A stretch of 64,000 nucleotides of DNA from Duganella callida (GCF_004614165.1 NZ_SPVG01000072.1:62001-126000), one strand, 5' to 3'; shown: positions 1 through 9,191, counted from the stretch's first letter. Notes: generated from the sequence alone by a model not told the origin. A program made the numbers and translations.

Positions 1-911
1 GCAAACCAGTCCCAGCACGCGTTGGGATTGGTGAAGGTCGAGGCCGCCTGCGGATACAGGATCAGCAGGCGGTTGCTGTCGGCCCACAGGTTGTAGCCGG
101 TCTGACGCACGAAAGTGGTGCCGATGTTTTCCGGCGCCTGCAGGCAGCCATGGAACGCCACGTGCACGCGGCAGCCGCCGCTTTCGCAGGCGGCCGGCAC
201 GTACAGATAGCCGATATTGGCCATGCCATGCCACAGCGGCACGCTGATGAATTCGGTCTGGTCGAAACTCAGCAGGCGGCCGCCGGCCGTGCCGCTGCGC
301 GCGGCCAGCGGGCCGTAGATCCAGTTCAGCATTTCGCCGGCGGCGTCGTAGCCGCAGTTGTTGATGTAGGGCGTGCCCAGGGTCAGGCAGGAATTGCCGT
401 AGCTGTCGGTCGGCATGGCGTGTTCGACGCTGATGTCGCGCTTGTAGAGGATGCGGCTGGGATTGACGTAATGGCTGTAGTAATCGAGCAGGTCGTCCAT
501 CACCGGCTGCGGCACCACGCTGTCGGCGCTGCCGGAAAACATCCACACGCGATGCCCGGCCAGGGCGGCGGTGGGATCGATGGTTTGCGACGAGGCGAAC
601 CAGTCGGTGATGGCGATCAGATCCTGCACGTGGGTGCCGCCGGGGCGCACGCGGCAGCTGAAGAAATCATTGGTGCAGCTGCACAGGGTGGTGGCGGTGA
701 ACACGCTGCCCTGCGAGCAGAAGTAGGGACCGCCGGCGATGATGCCGGCGCCGATCACGGTGCGCGAATACGCCACTTCGAACTGCACCGCCATGTAGGC
801 TCCCGAGGACAGTCCGGACACGCTGACCTGGCCGGCACGCATGGCCGGCAGGGGAACGACCTGCGCCCAGGCGGCGCCGGCCCAGAACAGCAGCAAAAGC
901 AAGATACGCAT
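1..911 (-). CDS. Secreted short-chain PHA depolymerase, type 2 catalytic domain (partial)
   Basis: Likely extracellular esterase that hydrolyses short-chain polyhydroxyalkanoate. 303 codons are visible; the C-terminus lies beyond the left edge. The protein opens with a signal peptide (MRILLLLLFWAGAAWA, cleavage near residue 16). The lipase box GLSSG sits very early (residues 33-37, nucleophile about Ser35), and an oxyanion-type motif VAFHGC comes late. This order is known for the type 2 catalytic domain of extracellular PHA depolymerases. A GSADS segment could carry the acid residue. The start is the ATG at 911, preceded by GGAGG. It is divergent from the glutathione peroxidase gene. The substrate is inferred; a related secreted esterase cannot be excluded. 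Confidence 0.82.
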   Translation of the reverse strand, partial: MRILLLLLFWAGAAWAQVVPLPAMRAGQVSVSGLSSGAYMAVQFEVAYSRTVIGAGIIAGGPYFCSQGSVFTATTLCSCTNDFFSCRVRPGGTHVQDLIAITDWFASSQTIDPTAALAGHRVWMFSGSADSVVPQPVMDDLLDYYSHYVNPSRILYKRDISVEHAMPTDSYGNSCLTLGTPYINNCGYDAAGEMLNWIYGPLAARSGTAGGRLLSFDQTEFISVPLWHGMANIGYLYVPAACESGGCRVHVAFHGCLQAPENIGTTFVRQTGYNLWADSNRLLILYPQAASTFTNPNACWDWF

Positions 912-1061
912 GGTCCACCTCCGCGCGATGACAATAACGCCGTGAGGTGCGCCTCTTTTAATCTCCGTCTAGAGTGCATGCGGAACTTTTTGCCGTTTCC
1001 TCGGCAACGGCGCACAGTTTGGACTAGAATGTTTTTTTCTTATCCTTTCCGGCCAATCATC

Positions 1062-1670
1062 ATGCCCAAGACCTTTGCCCAGCTGTGCCTCGTTTCCTCG
1101 CTGTCCATGCTGGCCGGCGCTGCCGCGTTGGCCCAGGCGCCCGCCGCCGCGCCCGCCGGCGCCGCGGCAACCGCATCGGCCGGCAGTTGCCCGGCCATCC
1201 TGCACCAGACCTTCAAGCGCCTGCAGGACGACACGCCGCAGGACCTGTGCCAGTACGCGGGCAAGGTGATCCTGGTGGTCAACACCGCCTCCTACTGCGG
1301 CTTCACCAACCAGTATGAAGGGCTGGAAGCCATGTACGCCAAGTACGGCAGCAAGGGCTTCGTGGTGCTGGGCTTTCCGTCCAACGACTTCGGCCAGCAG
1401 GAGCCGGGTTCGAGCAAGGAGATCGCCGATTTCTGCTACAACACCTACGGCGTGAAATTCCCGATGTTCGCCAAGTCGGTGGTGTCGGGCAAGGAGCCGA
1501 ATCCGCTGTTCGCCAACCTGATCAAGGCGACCGGCAAGGCGCCAGCCTGGAACTTCCACAAATACCTGATCGACCGCAACGGCAAGGTGGTGGACAACTT
1601 CGGCAGCAAGGTCACGCCGGGCGACAAGCAGCTGGTCGGCGCGGTCGAGAAAGCGCTCGGCAACAGCTGA
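1062..1670 (+). CDS. Glutathione peroxidase (Cys type), exported
   Basis: Thiol peroxidase of the glutathione peroxidase family, 202 aa, which reduces peroxides with glutathione or thioredoxin. The active-site motif NTASYCGFT carries a cysteine (about residue 79), not selenocysteine. The family Gln (FPSNDFGQQEPG) and Trp-Asn (WNFHKYL) residues are present. The first 24 residues after the chosen ATG form a signal peptide ending ALA-Q, followed by an Ala/Pro linker, so a periplasmic location is likely. An upstream in-frame ATG at 1029 would spoil the signal peptide and overlaps a TAGAAT -10-like box, so 1062 is preferred. It is a stand-alone gene, convergent with the next. Confidence 0.9.
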   Translation: MPKTFAQLCLVSSLSMLAGAAALAQAPAAAPAGAAATASAGSCPAILHQTFKRLQDDTPQDLCQYAGKVILVVNTASYCGFTNQYEGLEAMYAKYGSKGFVVLGFPSNDFGQQEPGSSKEIADFCYNTYGVKFPMFAKSVVSGKEPNPLFANLIKATGKAPAWNFHKYLIDRNGKVVDNFGSKVTPGDKQLVGAVEKALGNS

Positions 1671-1680
1671 CCGGCTGGCG

Positions 1681-2088
1681 TCAGCCGGCGGCGGCCTTCA
1701 CGGCCGCCAGCTGGCGGTCGAAATCCGCCGGGTCGAAGTAATCGCGCCAGACGGTGATTTCGCCGTTTTCCACGGTCAGCGTGCCCATTACCGGCAGCGT
1801 GATGGTGCCGCCGCTGGTGTGGCGGAAAATGTCGATGCGCTCGTTGAGCACCACGTTGCCGGCGGCGGCTATCCGGGTCACTTTCCAGTCCAGCAGAAAG
1901 TCGGTGCCGATGCCGAAACCGCGGTGGAATTTTTCCACTTCCGCGCGGCCGATGATGTCCGGGAACGGCACATTGTCGTACAGAACGTCCGCCGACAGCA
2001 TGGCCAGGGCCTGGTCGATGCGATTGCGGTTCCAGTGGTCGAAGAAGATGTGTGCGACTTCGATCGGGGTGGGCGCGGCGTCTGGCAT
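1681..2088 (-). CDS. Limonene-1,2-epoxide hydrolase-like (NTF2-fold) protein
   Basis: 135-aa single-domain protein of the NTF2/SnoaL superfamily. The C-terminal ITVWRDYFD matches the catalytic Arg-Asp region of limonene-1,2-epoxide hydrolases, and NERIDIF supplies the other core acid. The start is the ATG at 2088 with AAGGAAA upstream; a longer reading from 2178 has no ribosome site. It lies downstream of the rhodanese gene on the same strand and could share its transcript. Its natural substrate is unknown; epoxide hydrolysis is inferred from the family. A hairpin without a T-run (1671-1688) separates it from the convergent peroxidase gene. Confidence 0.75.
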   Translation of the reverse strand: MPDAAPTPIEVAHIFFDHWNRNRIDQALAMLSADVLYDNVPFPDIIGRAEVEKFHRGFGIGTDFLLDWKVTRIAAAGNVVLNERIDIFRHTSGGTITLPVMGTLTVENGEITVWRDYFDPADFDRQLAAVKAAAG

Positions 2089-2174
2089 GGCGTTTCCTTG
2101 GTCACGATTGGGGGCTAGGCAACGATAGTACAGATTGCCGCCGCGTAGTGACGAAATCGGCGCGAATAACTCTA

Positions 2175-2570
2175 TCAAGGGGAGGGCTGCAGCGTAAACC
2201 CCTCATCCAGCCAGCCGGTGACGCCGCCGGCCATCAGCTTGACCGGGCGGCCCAACTGCGCCAGCCGCACGGCGGCGCGCGCGGCGCCGTTGCAGTGCGG
2301 CCCGGCGCAGTACACCACGAACACGGTGTCGGCCGGGAATGCCGCCAGCTTGGCGGCGACGATCTTGCGGTGCGCCAGGTCCAGCGCGCCCGGCACGTGG
2401 CCGGCGCGGTATTTGTCCGTGCCGCGCACATCGAGCAGCACGAAGTCCTGCTTGCCGTTGCTTAGCGCGTCATGCACGTCCCAGCAGTCGGTCTCGTAGC
2501 GCAAGCTGGCCTGGAAGTGCGCCAGGGCGGCGCCGCTGTCGGCGGCGGCGATTTCGGTGACGTGGGACAT
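2175..2570 (-). CDS. Rhodanese-like domain protein
   Basis: 131-aa single rhodanese domain. The active-site loop is CAGPHCNGA, with the first Cys as expected persulfide carrier and a second Cys four residues on, a variant common in stand-alone rhodaneses. LLDVRGTDKYRAGHVPGA is the usual CH2A-like element. It probably moves sulfane sulfur or acts as a sulfur-relay module in the cytoplasm; no signal peptide is seen. The start is the ATG at 2570 with AGGAG upstream. It is divergent from the GlxA-type regulator, with 95 bases between the starts. Confidence 0.85.
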   Translation of the reverse strand: MSHVTEIAAADSGAALAHFQASLRYETDCWDVHDALSNGKQDFVLLDVRGTDKYRAGHVPGALDLAHRKIVAAKLAAFPADTVFVVYCAGPHCNGAARAAVRLAQLGRPVKLMAGGVTGWLDEGFTLQPSP

Positions 2571-2665
2571 GCGGTGCTCCTGAGTGGTTGGCGATGACCG
2601 CATTGTCGGCCCGCGCGGCGTCGGCCGGAAGTGGCGCGGATGCCATTCTGCGGTAAGATTGCGCC

Positions 2666-3622
2666 ATGAAAAAACATCTGGTTGTCGCGCTGGCTTACGA
2701 CCGGCTCTGCACTTTCGAGTTCGGCTGCACGGTCGAGCTGTTCGCACTGGAACGGCCGGAACTGGGCGTGGATTGGTACGACTTCGCCGTCTGCGCGGTC
2801 GAGCCGGGACCGATACGGGCGGCCGGCGGCATCACGATACAGGCGCCGTACGCGCCCGAACTGCTCAGGCGGGCCGACACCATCGTCATTCCGGGCTGGC
2901 GCGATGCCGACGAGGCGCCGCCGCCGCCATTGCTGGACTGGCTACGCGCCGCCCACGCGCGCGGTGCGCGCCTGTGTTCGATTTGTTCGGGTGTGTTCGT
3001 GCTGGCCGCCGCCGGCGTGCTGGACGGTCAATGCGCCACCACCCACTGGCGTTACGCCGACCAGCTGGCGCGGCGTCATCCGCAAATCACGGTCGAGCCG
3101 GATCGGCTGTACGTGGATAACGGCCAGGTGATCACCGCCGCCGGTTCGGCGGCCGGGCTGGACATGCTGCTGCACCTGGTGCGGCGCGACCACGGCGCCA
3201 GGATCGGCAACCTGGTGGCGCAGCGGCTGGTGGTGGCGCCGCATCGCGAAGGCGGCCAGGCGCAGTTCCTGCCGCGTCCCATGGCCCAGGGCGAACAGGG
3301 CCGGCTATCGAAGCTGATGGACTGGCTGCGCAGCCATCCCGAACGAGCGCACACCGTGGCCAGCATGGCCGGGCGCGCGGCCATGAGCCCGCGCACCTTG
3401 CAACGGCAATTCCAGCAGGCCACCGGCTTGGGACCGGTCGAATGGCTGATCCGCGAGCGCGTCGCGATCGCCAAGGATATGCTGGAAGATCCGGACGTGC
3501 CGCTGACGCAGATCGCCGAGCGCGCCGGCTTCGGCTCGGCGGAATCGCTGCGCTATCATTTCCGCCGCCTGGCCGCCACCACGCCGCTGGCTTACCGCAA
3601 ACGGTTTGCGCGCGCCGGCTGA
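2666..3622 (+). CDS. GlxA-family transcriptional regulator (DJ-1/PfpI plus AraC HTH)
   Basis: 318-aa regulator with an N-terminal DJ-1/PfpI-like amidotransferase domain (about residues 5-165) and a C-terminal AraC-type double helix-turn-helix (about 225-312, with MSPRTLQRQFQQ and IAERAGFGSAESLRYHFR). The nucleophile-elbow region LCSICSGVF retains cysteines, but enzymatic activity is not usual in this family. Relatives control glycine betaine, carnitine or amino-acid catabolism. No such genes lie alongside, so the regulon is unknown. The divergent rhodanese gene is the obvious candidate target. Confidence 0.88.
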   Translation: MKKHLVVALAYDRLCTFEFGCTVELFALERPELGVDWYDFAVCAVEPGPIRAAGGITIQAPYAPELLRRADTIVIPGWRDADEAPPPPLLDWLRAAHARGARLCSICSGVFVLAAAGVLDGQCATTHWRYADQLARRHPQITVEPDRLYVDNGQVITAAGSAAGLDMLLHLVRRDHGARIGNLVAQRLVVAPHREGGQAQFLPRPMAQGEQGRLSKLMDWLRSHPERAHTVASMAGRAAMSPRTLQRQFQQATGLGPVEWLIRERVAIAKDMLEDPDVPLTQIAERAGFGSAESLRYHFRRLAATTPLAYRKRFARAG

Positions 3623-3660
3623 CGTGCTAACCTGAGTGCTCCCCCTTCGAGGAGACTATC

Positions 3661-4020
3661 ATGCCCTACGTAGACGGTTTCGTGATCGCCGTGCCGAAGA
3701 ACCGGCTGGATGACTACAAGAAAATGTCGCGGGAATGCGGCGTCGTGTGGAAGGAATACGGCGCGCTGGAATTCCGCGAAACGGTGGGCGACGACGTCCC
3801 GCCCGGCAAACTCACCTCGTTCCCGCAAAGCGTGATGCTGAAGGAGGACGAAGTGGTCGTATTCTCCTGGATCGTCTACGAATCGCGCGCCCGGCGCGAC
3901 GAGATCAACGACAAGGTCATGCACGATGCGCGCATCGCTGGCTACATGGACCCGGCCAATATGCCGTTCGACGGCAAGCGCATGATCTACGGCGGCTTCG
4001 AGATGGTGATCGATCTTTAA
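3661..4020 (+). CDS. DUF1428 family protein
   Basis: 119-aa cytoplasmic protein matching DUF1428: it starts YVDGFVIAVP, has a central FPQSVMLKEDEVVVFSWI strand and ends MIYGGFEMVI. The fold is a dimeric alpha-beta barrel, and the biochemical role of the family is not established. Its start codon follows a GGAG-type site (cgaggagactatc region). The gene overlaps the stop of the convergent pabB-pabC gene by four bases. Length is normal for the family. Confidence 0.88.
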   Translation: MPYVDGFVIAVPKNRLDDYKKMSRECGVVWKEYGALEFRETVGDDVPPGKLTSFPQSVMLKEDEVVVFSWIVYESRARRDEINDKVMHDARIAGYMDPANMPFDGKRMIYGGFEMVIDL

Positions 4021-5852
4021 AGCGTGGCGCGCAGCACGCCGCGCAGGGCGTTGCAGACGACGATGTCGTCGGCGCCGCGCAGCATGTCGCGCGTGATCAC
4101 GGCTTCGCTGGCGTTCCAGGCCGGATCGTCGAGCAGCACGGCGCGCATCACGCCGGGCAGCAGGCCGCTGCCCAGGGGGGGCGTCAGCCACTGGCCGCCG
4201 AGGCGCACGAAGACATTGCTGCGGCCGCCCTCGGTCAGTTCGCCGCGCTCGTTGAAGAACAGGGTGTCGAACGCGCCCTGCGCTTCGGCGTCGCGCCAGG
4301 CGGCGTCGTAGCGGCCGCGGACGCTGGTCTTGTGGCGCAGGAACAGGTCGTTGCTGGCGGTGGCGTCGGCGGCCAGCAACACGCGCACGGTGTCGGCCAG
4401 CGGCGTCAGCGGCGCATGCTGCACGGTGAAGGCGCCGCTGGCGTTGAGCGCCAGGCGCAGGCGATAGGCGTCGTGGTGCGGCTCCAGCATCGCGCAGGCG
4501 GTGTCCAGGTAGGCGTCCGCCGCCTTCTGATCCCAGGGGAAGCCGAAGTAGGCCGCCGATGCGGCCAGCCGGCGCAGATGGCGTGCGCGGTGACGGATGC
4601 CGCCGGCCGGCGTGGCGTGCATGGTTTCGAACACTTCAAAGTCATTGTGCAGGCCGGTGAGGAAGCGCGCCTTGAGCTTGCACTCGGCATATTCGTCCGC
4701 CGCGTCGCTGTCGAACACGATGCCGGCGCCGACGCCCATTTCGCCGCGGCGCACGCCGTCGGCGCCGGGCGGCTGCAAGGTCAGCGTGCGGATCGGCACC
4801 GACATGCAGAAGTCGCCGATCCTGCCGTCGGCGCGCGGATCGAACCAGCCGATGGCGCCGGTGTAGATGCCGCGCGGGTCGGACTCCAGCGCGCGGATGA
4901 TTTCCATGGTGCGGCGCTTGGGCGCGCCGGTGATCGAACCGCACGGATACAGCGCGCCGAAGATGTCGGCCAGCGTGGCGTCCGGCCGCAGTTGCGCGGT
5001 GATGGTGGACGTCATCTGCAGCACGCTGCTGTAGCGGTGCACCTCGAACAGCGCCGGCACCTCGACGCTGCCGGTGACGGCCACGCGCGCCATGTCGTTG
5101 CGCAGCAGGTCGACGATCATCAGGTTCTCGGCGCGGTTCTTGGGATCGGCGGCGAGGTTGGTGGCGCGCAGGATGTTTTCGGCGGCCTGGGTCGGCGGCG
5201 CGGCCGGCGCCGTGCCTTTCATCGGCCGCGCGGTCAGTACGCCGTCGGTGTGGCGCACGAACAGTTCCGGCGACAGCGACAGCACGGCGCTGCCATCCTC
5301 CAGCGCGATCAGGGCGCCATACGGCACCGGCTGGCGCCCGCGCAGGCGCGCATACAGCGCGTGGATGCCGCCAAACGCGTCAAAACGCAGCCGGTAGGTG
5401 TAATTGACCTGGTAGGTGTCGCCGGCCGCGATGTAGTCCTTGATGCGCGCCAGCGCCGCGCTGAAGGCCGCCTGATCGATGTTGGCACGGATGTCGGCCA
5501 CGCCGGCCGGGCGTTCGATCGGGAACGAGCGCGCCGCCAGCCAGTCGGCCACCTGCCGCGAGGTCAGCTGGGTGCAGTCGCGGAACAGCAGGATCTGGCC
5601 CAGCGGTCCCTGCGCCGGCCTGCGCGCGCCGTCCAGCGCGATCAGGTGTTCGCCCAGTTCGTAGCTGCATACCGTGACCGCGTACTCGCCGCGCGCCAGC
5701 GCGGCGCGCATCTGCGCCAGCAGCTGCGGCCAGGCGGCGATGTCGTCGCAGCGCAGGGTGCCCAGATGGCCGCTGTACAGACGCGAGCGGTTGACGGCTT
5801 GCGCGCCTTCGGAACTGGCGTCGTCCAGCAACGCGAATACTTCGGTGTTCAT
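4017..5852 (-). CDS. pabB: Aminodeoxychorismate synthase component I fused to aminodeoxychorismate lyase-like domain
   Basis: 611-aa fusion for 4-aminobenzoate (folate) synthesis. Residues 1 to about 365 are the chorismate-binding PabB part, with the motifs GDTYQVNYTYRL, ARPMKGT, VDLLRND and PCGSITGAPK. Residues about 375-611 are a class IV aminotransferase (PabC-like) fold, with LFFNERGELTEGGRSNVF as the PLP-site signature. The first half makes 4-amino-4-deoxychorismate using ammonia from a PabA partner not seen in this window; the second would release pyruvate to give 4-aminobenzoate. The start lies two bases after the slmA stop, so co-transcription with slmA is likely. Lyase activity of the second half is inferred. 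Confidence 0.92.
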   Translation of the reverse strand: MNTEVFALLDDASSEGAQAVNRSRLYSGHLGTLRCDDIAAWPQLLAQMRAALARGEYAVTVCSYELGEHLIALDGARRPAQGPLGQILLFRDCTQLTSRQVADWLAARSFPIERPAGVADIRANIDQAAFSAALARIKDYIAAGDTYQVNYTYRLRFDAFGGIHALYARLRGRQPVPYGALIALEDGSAVLSLSPELFVRHTDGVLTARPMKGTAPAAPPTQAAENILRATNLAADPKNRAENLMIVDLLRNDMARVAVTGSVEVPALFEVHRYSSVLQMTSTITAQLRPDATLADIFGALYPCGSITGAPKRRTMEIIRALESDPRGIYTGAIGWFDPRADGRIGDFCMSVPIRTLTLQPPGADGVRRGEMGVGAGIVFDSDAADEYAECKLKARFLTGLHNDFEVFETMHATPAGGIRHRARHLRRLAASAAYFGFPWDQKAADAYLDTACAMLEPHHDAYRLRLALNASGAFTVQHAPLTPLADTVRVLLAADATASNDLFLRHKTSVRGRYDAAWRDAEAQGAFDTLFFNERGELTEGGRSNVFVRLGGQWLTPPLGSGLLPGVMRAVLLDDPAWNASEAVITRDMLRGADDIVVCNALRGVLRATL

Positions 5853-5854
5853 GT

Positions 5855-6430
5855 CTACGATAACAGCATGGCGATGTGCAGCGCCGCGTCTTGCGTGGGG
5901 TTGTTCCTGAAGCCGCTCTTGGCGTAACGGTGCCAGCGGCCGATGACGAAGCTGGTCAGCAGGGCCGCGCGCGCCACCGCGTCCGCTTCGTGCGCCTGGC
6001 CTTCGCTGGCGGCCACGCGCAGCGCCTGCTTGAGCGCCAGTTCGACGCGGTCGTAGAACTGGTTCATGCGCAGCTGCAGGCGTTCATCCTCGTTGACCAG
6101 CGCATCGCCGATCAGCACCCGCGTCATGCCGGGATTCTGGGCGGCGAAGTTGAGCAGCATGGCGAGGATGTCGCGCGCCTGCGCCAGGCCGTCGTTGTGG
6201 CGCTCGGCGATCTGGTTGATCAGGCCGAACACCGACGATTCGATGAACTCGATCAGTCCCTCGAACATCTGCGCCTTGCTGGCGAAATGGCGGTACAGCG
6301 CGGCTTCGGAAAACTCCAGCTTGCGCGCCAGCGCGGCGGTGGTGATCTTGTCGCCCTTGGGCTGTTCCAGCATTTCCGCCAGCGCTTGCAGGATTTGCAG
6401 GCGGCGCTGGCCCGGCGGTGTGCTTGCCAT
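5855..6430 (-). CDS. slmA: Nucleoid occlusion factor SlmA (TetR family)
   Basis: 191-aa TetR-family protein matching SlmA along its length: ITTAALARKLEFSEAALYRHFASKAQMFEGLI (about 28-60) is nearly the canonical SlmA helix-turn-helix, followed by LIEFIES and NPGMTRVL. SlmA binds specific chromosomal sites and blocks FtsZ assembly over the nucleoid. It sits between the HAD nucleotidase (upstream, same strand) and the pabB-pabC fusion. The HAD-slmA-argB neighbourhood is a known betaproteobacterial arrangement. The start is the ATG at 6430 with a weak GAGA-type site. Confidence 0.88.
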   Translation of the reverse strand: MASTPPGQRRLQILQALAEMLEQPKGDKITTAALARKLEFSEAALYRHFASKAQMFEGLIEFIESSVFGLINQIAERHNDGLAQARDILAMLLNFAAQNPGMTRVLIGDALVNEDERLQLRMNQFYDRVELALKQALRVAASEGQAHEADAVARAALLTSFVIGRWHRYAKSGFRNNPTQDAALHIAMLLS

Positions 6431-6454
6431 GGTGTTCTCTCGACTGAATGAGGG

Positions 6455-7180
6455 TTAGCGCAGGCGATGCAGACGCGCCGGCAGGTTCCTGACAGATTTT
6501 ACTTTGACATCGACGTAAGCGGGGCGAATTAACCGTTTTTGCGGATGCGCCAGGCCGGCCGTGTCGCCGATGGTCAGGTACTGCGTGACCCAGGCGGTGC
6601 GCATGCCGAGCGTGCGCGCGGCGCGCAGATTGGCCAGCGTGTCTTCGACCAGGATGCAGCGGCGCGGCGTCAGCTGGTGATGACGCAGCAGGCGGCGCAG
6701 CATCAGCGTCGACGGCTTGGGCCGCATGTGGCGGTGCACGGTCATCGCCTCCACCGCCACGTGATGCTGGAACTGGCGGTGCAGTCCCAGGTGGCGCAGC
6801 ACCTGCGACGAATACCGGTGCGGCGCGTTGGTCAGCAGGATTTTGCGGCCGGGCAGGCGGCGCAGCAGCTGGCGCAGGCCGCGCTCGGCGCGGATCATGG
6901 ACGGCAGGTCGTCGAAGCGGTGGGTTTCCTCGAGAAAGTGCGCGGCCTTGACGCCGTGGTGCTTGACCACGCCCAGCGTGGTGGCGCCGTAGCGCTGCCA
7001 GTACAGGGTGCGGGTGGCGTTGACCACGTCCTCGCCGGCGGGCGTGACGCCGTCGCCCAGCAGGCGCGCCAGGTAGCGGTTCATGCCGGCCATGATCTGC
7101 GGGAAGATGGCGTGCGAGGCGTTGTGCAGGGTGTTATCGAGATCGAACAGCCAGACCGGAGCGGAGCGGGTAATATTCAC
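6455..7180 (-). CDS. HAD-superfamily pyrimidine 5'-nucleotidase
   Basis: 241-aa HAD phosphatase. Motif I is FDLDNTL (about residues 11-17), motif II LLTNAP, motif III the Lys of RPKPS, and motif IV ILVEDTLANL. An alpha-helical cap after motif I is that of the Sdt1/YjjG-like pyrimidine 5'-nucleotidases, which dephosphorylate UMP/CMP or damaged nucleotides. The start is taken as the GTG at 7180, because no ATG in this frame lies near motif I; AGGT lies upstream. Its start is only 27 bases from that of the divergent TraB gene, so the two promoters must overlap or lie inside the neighbouring genes. Confidence 0.87.
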   Translation of the reverse strand: MNITRSAPVWLFDLDNTLHNASHAIFPQIMAGMNRYLARLLGDGVTPAGEDVVNATRTLYWQRYGATTLGVVKHHGVKAAHFLEETHRFDDLPSMIRAERGLRQLLRRLPGRKILLTNAPHRYSSQVLRHLGLHRQFQHHVAVEAMTVHRHMRPKPSTLMLRRLLRHHQLTPRRCILVEDTLANLRAARTLGMRTAWVTQYLTIGDTAGLAHPQKRLIRPAYVDVKVKSVRNLPARLHRLR

Positions 7181-7207
7181 GTCATACCTATACCAACAAA
7201 GGAAACC

Positions 7208-8119
7208 ATGTTTAAAGCCATGCAGCGCCAGATTATAGTGATGTTCTGCGGTTTGTTCCTGTTTGCCGTTGGTGCGGCCTGGGCGGCGGACCCGGCGGCG
7301 GCGCCCAACCGCGGCGCGCTGTTCAAGGTACAGCAGGGCGGACATACCTTGTACCTGTTCGGCACCATCCACGTCGGCGCCCGGGATTTTTATCCGCTCG
7401 AGCCGCGCGTGGCCGGCCTGTTGAAGAAGGCGCCGGTGCTGGCGCTGGAAATCGATCCGCTGGCCGATCCGCAGAAGATGGCGCGCGCGGTGCAGCAATA
7501 CGGCATTGCTCCCGGTGGCGCATCGGGCCTGTCGCCCGACTGGCGCCAGCGGCTGGAGCGGCTGCTCAAGGACTACCGTATCGAGCCGCAGACGGTGGCG
7601 AGCATGAAGCCGTGGCTGCTGGCGACGCTGCTGACGGTGAGCGAATTCTCGGCCCAGGGCTACGACGCCGCGCTGGCGGTGGATGCGCATCTGGCCGGCG
7701 AGGCGCACGCCGCCGGCAAGCAGGTGGTGGAGCTGGAATCGGCTGACAGCCAGATGGCGCTGTTCGACAAGCTGAGCGCCGCCGAGCAGCTGCAGTTCCT
7801 GCAGGAGACCATTGCCGGCATCGAGGACAAGGAGCAGGCCGACCAGGCCCGCGAGATCGCCGACGCCTGGCGTCACGCCGACGTCAAGGCGCTGGAGGCG
7901 CTGGCGCAAAAGGCCGAAGAGGATGACACCTTCTCCGGCCGCTTCGTGCAGAAGGTGCTGCTGGAGGGCCGCAACCCGACGCTGGCCGACGGCATGGTCA
8001 AGCTGATGGCGCGCGAAAACAACAGCGTGGCGGCGATCGGCATCCTGCACCTGGTCGGCAAATACAGCGTGCCGGAAGTGCTGCGCAAGCGCGGACTCAG
8101 TGTCGAGCGGATCTACTAA
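7208..8119 (+). CDS. TraB/GumN family protein, exported
   Basis: 303-aa protein with an N-terminal signal peptide (to about residue 26, AAWA-A) and a TraB/GumN (Tiki-like) domain. The first motif is LYLFGTIHVG with its GxxH element, a central Glu is in LALEID, and GILHLVG is the second conserved motif near the C-terminus. Eukaryotic Tiki relatives are metalloproteases, and a hydrolase role in the periplasm is inferred. The start ATG has AAAGGAAACC just upstream. It is a single gene followed by the tRNA on the opposite strand. Confidence 0.85.
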   Translation: MFKAMQRQIIVMFCGLFLFAVGAAWAADPAAAPNRGALFKVQQGGHTLYLFGTIHVGARDFYPLEPRVAGLLKKAPVLALEIDPLADPQKMARAVQQYGIAPGGASGLSPDWRQRLERLLKDYRIEPQTVASMKPWLLATLLTVSEFSAQGYDAALAVDAHLAGEAHAAGKQVVELESADSQMALFDKLSAAEQLQFLQETIAGIEDKEQADQAREIADAWRHADVKALEALAQKAEEDDTFSGRFVQKVLLEGRNPTLADGMVKLMARENNSVAAIGILHLVGKYSVPEVLRKRGLSVERIY

Positions 8120-8143
8120 GCGGGGAAGGGTGCTGCGGAAGAG

Positions 8144-8218
<75 letters not shown>

Positions 8219-8264
8219 ATTTGAAACGTGGCGGTTTCACCGAACCGGCGACACCGCCGTTTTT

Positions 8265-9191
8265 TCAGTGAGACCGGATCATAGTGCCAAAAGCCTGTTC
8301 GGTCAAGACTTCCAGCAACAAAGAGTGTTCAATTCGTCCGTCGATGATGTGGACGGTGTTCACGCCGGACTTGGCGGCGTCCAGCGCTGACGAAATTTTA
8401 GGCAGCATGCCGCCCGAAATCGTGCCGTCGGCGAACATTTCGTCGATCTCACGCGCCGACAGGTCGGTGACCAGATTGCCGCTCTTGTCCTGCACGCCGG
8501 CGATGTTGGTCATCATGATCAGCTTTTCCGCTTTCAGGATTTCGGCGATCTTGCCGGCCACCACGTCGGCATTGATGTTGTACGCCTGGCCATCCTGGCC
8601 GAAACCGATCGGCGAAATGATCGGAATGAAGGCGTCGTCCTGCAGCGCTTTGACCACGGCCGGGTTGATGGCGTCGATTTCGCCGACGAAGCCGATGTCC
8701 AGGGTCTGGCCCGGATTGTCCTTGTCCGGCATGGCCATCTTGCGCGCGCGGATCAGGCCGCCATCCTTGCCGGTCAGGCCGACGGCCTGGCCGCCGTAGT
8801 GATTGATCAACATCACGATGTCCTGCTGGACCTCGCCGCCCAGCACCCATTCCACCACTTCCATGGTTTCCTCGTCGGTGATGCGCATGCCCTGCACGAA
8901 GGTGCCCTGCTTGCCGATTTTTTTCAGCGCGTTGTCGATCTGCGGACCGCCGCCGTGCACCACCACCGGATTCATGCCCACCAGTTTGAGCAAAATGACA
9001 TCGCGCGCGAAGCCGTGTTTCAGGCGTTCGTCGGTCATGGCGTTGCCGCCGTATTTGATGACGATGGTCTTGCCGTGGTAGTTGCGGATATAGGGCAGGG
9101 CCTCAGCCAGAATTTGCGCCTTGATCCGTGGTTCTACGGCGTTCAGTTCGTCGGCGTCATTGCCTAAATTCAGGTTGGTCAGTTGGGTCAT
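8265..9191 (-). CDS. argB: Acetylglutamate kinase
   Basis: 308-aa amino-acid kinase that phosphorylates N-acetylglutamate, the second step of arginine synthesis, in the cytoplasm. Visible motifs are [10 protein letters not shown] (about residues 42-51), [35 protein letters not shown] and the C-terminal GGMLPK. The long N-terminal helix typical of arginine-inhibited hexameric enzymes is present, so feedback inhibition by arginine is plausible. The start is the ATG at 9191, giving the usual length. Other arg genes are not nearby. Confidence 0.97.
   Translation of the reverse strand: MTQLTNLNLGNDADELNAVEPRIKAQILAEALPYIRNYHGKTIVIKYGGNAMTDERLKHGFARDVILLKLVGMNPVVVHGGGPQIDNALKKIGKQGTFVQGMRITDEETMEVVEWVLGGEVQQDIVMLINHYGGQAVGLTGKDGGLIRARKMAMPDKDNPGQTLDIGFVGEIDAINPAVVKALQDDAFIPIISPIGFGQDGQAYNINADVVAGKIAEILKAEKLIMMTNIAGVQDKSGNLVTDLSAREIDEMFADGTISGGMLPKISSALDAAKSGVNTVHIIDGRIEHSLLLEVLTEQAFGTMIRSH

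Noticed and set aside
150-1061. In-frame upward extension of the glutathione peroxidase gene
   Set aside because: It runs antisense through the depolymerase gene, and the signal peptide begins at 1062.
1285-1310. Selenocysteine use in the glutathione peroxidase
   Set aside because: The active-site codon is TGC (Cys), with no in-frame TGA.
1671-1688. Hairpin CCGGCTG-GCGT-CAGCCGG as terminator
   Set aside because: No T-run on either side; it overlaps the stop of the convergent gene and may be a coincidence of GC-rich sequence.
3735-5927. Plus-strand open frame of 730 codons across the pabB-pabC gene
   Set aside because: It is the low-complexity mirror of a gene with all expected motifs on the other strand; in GC-rich DNA such antisense frames are common.
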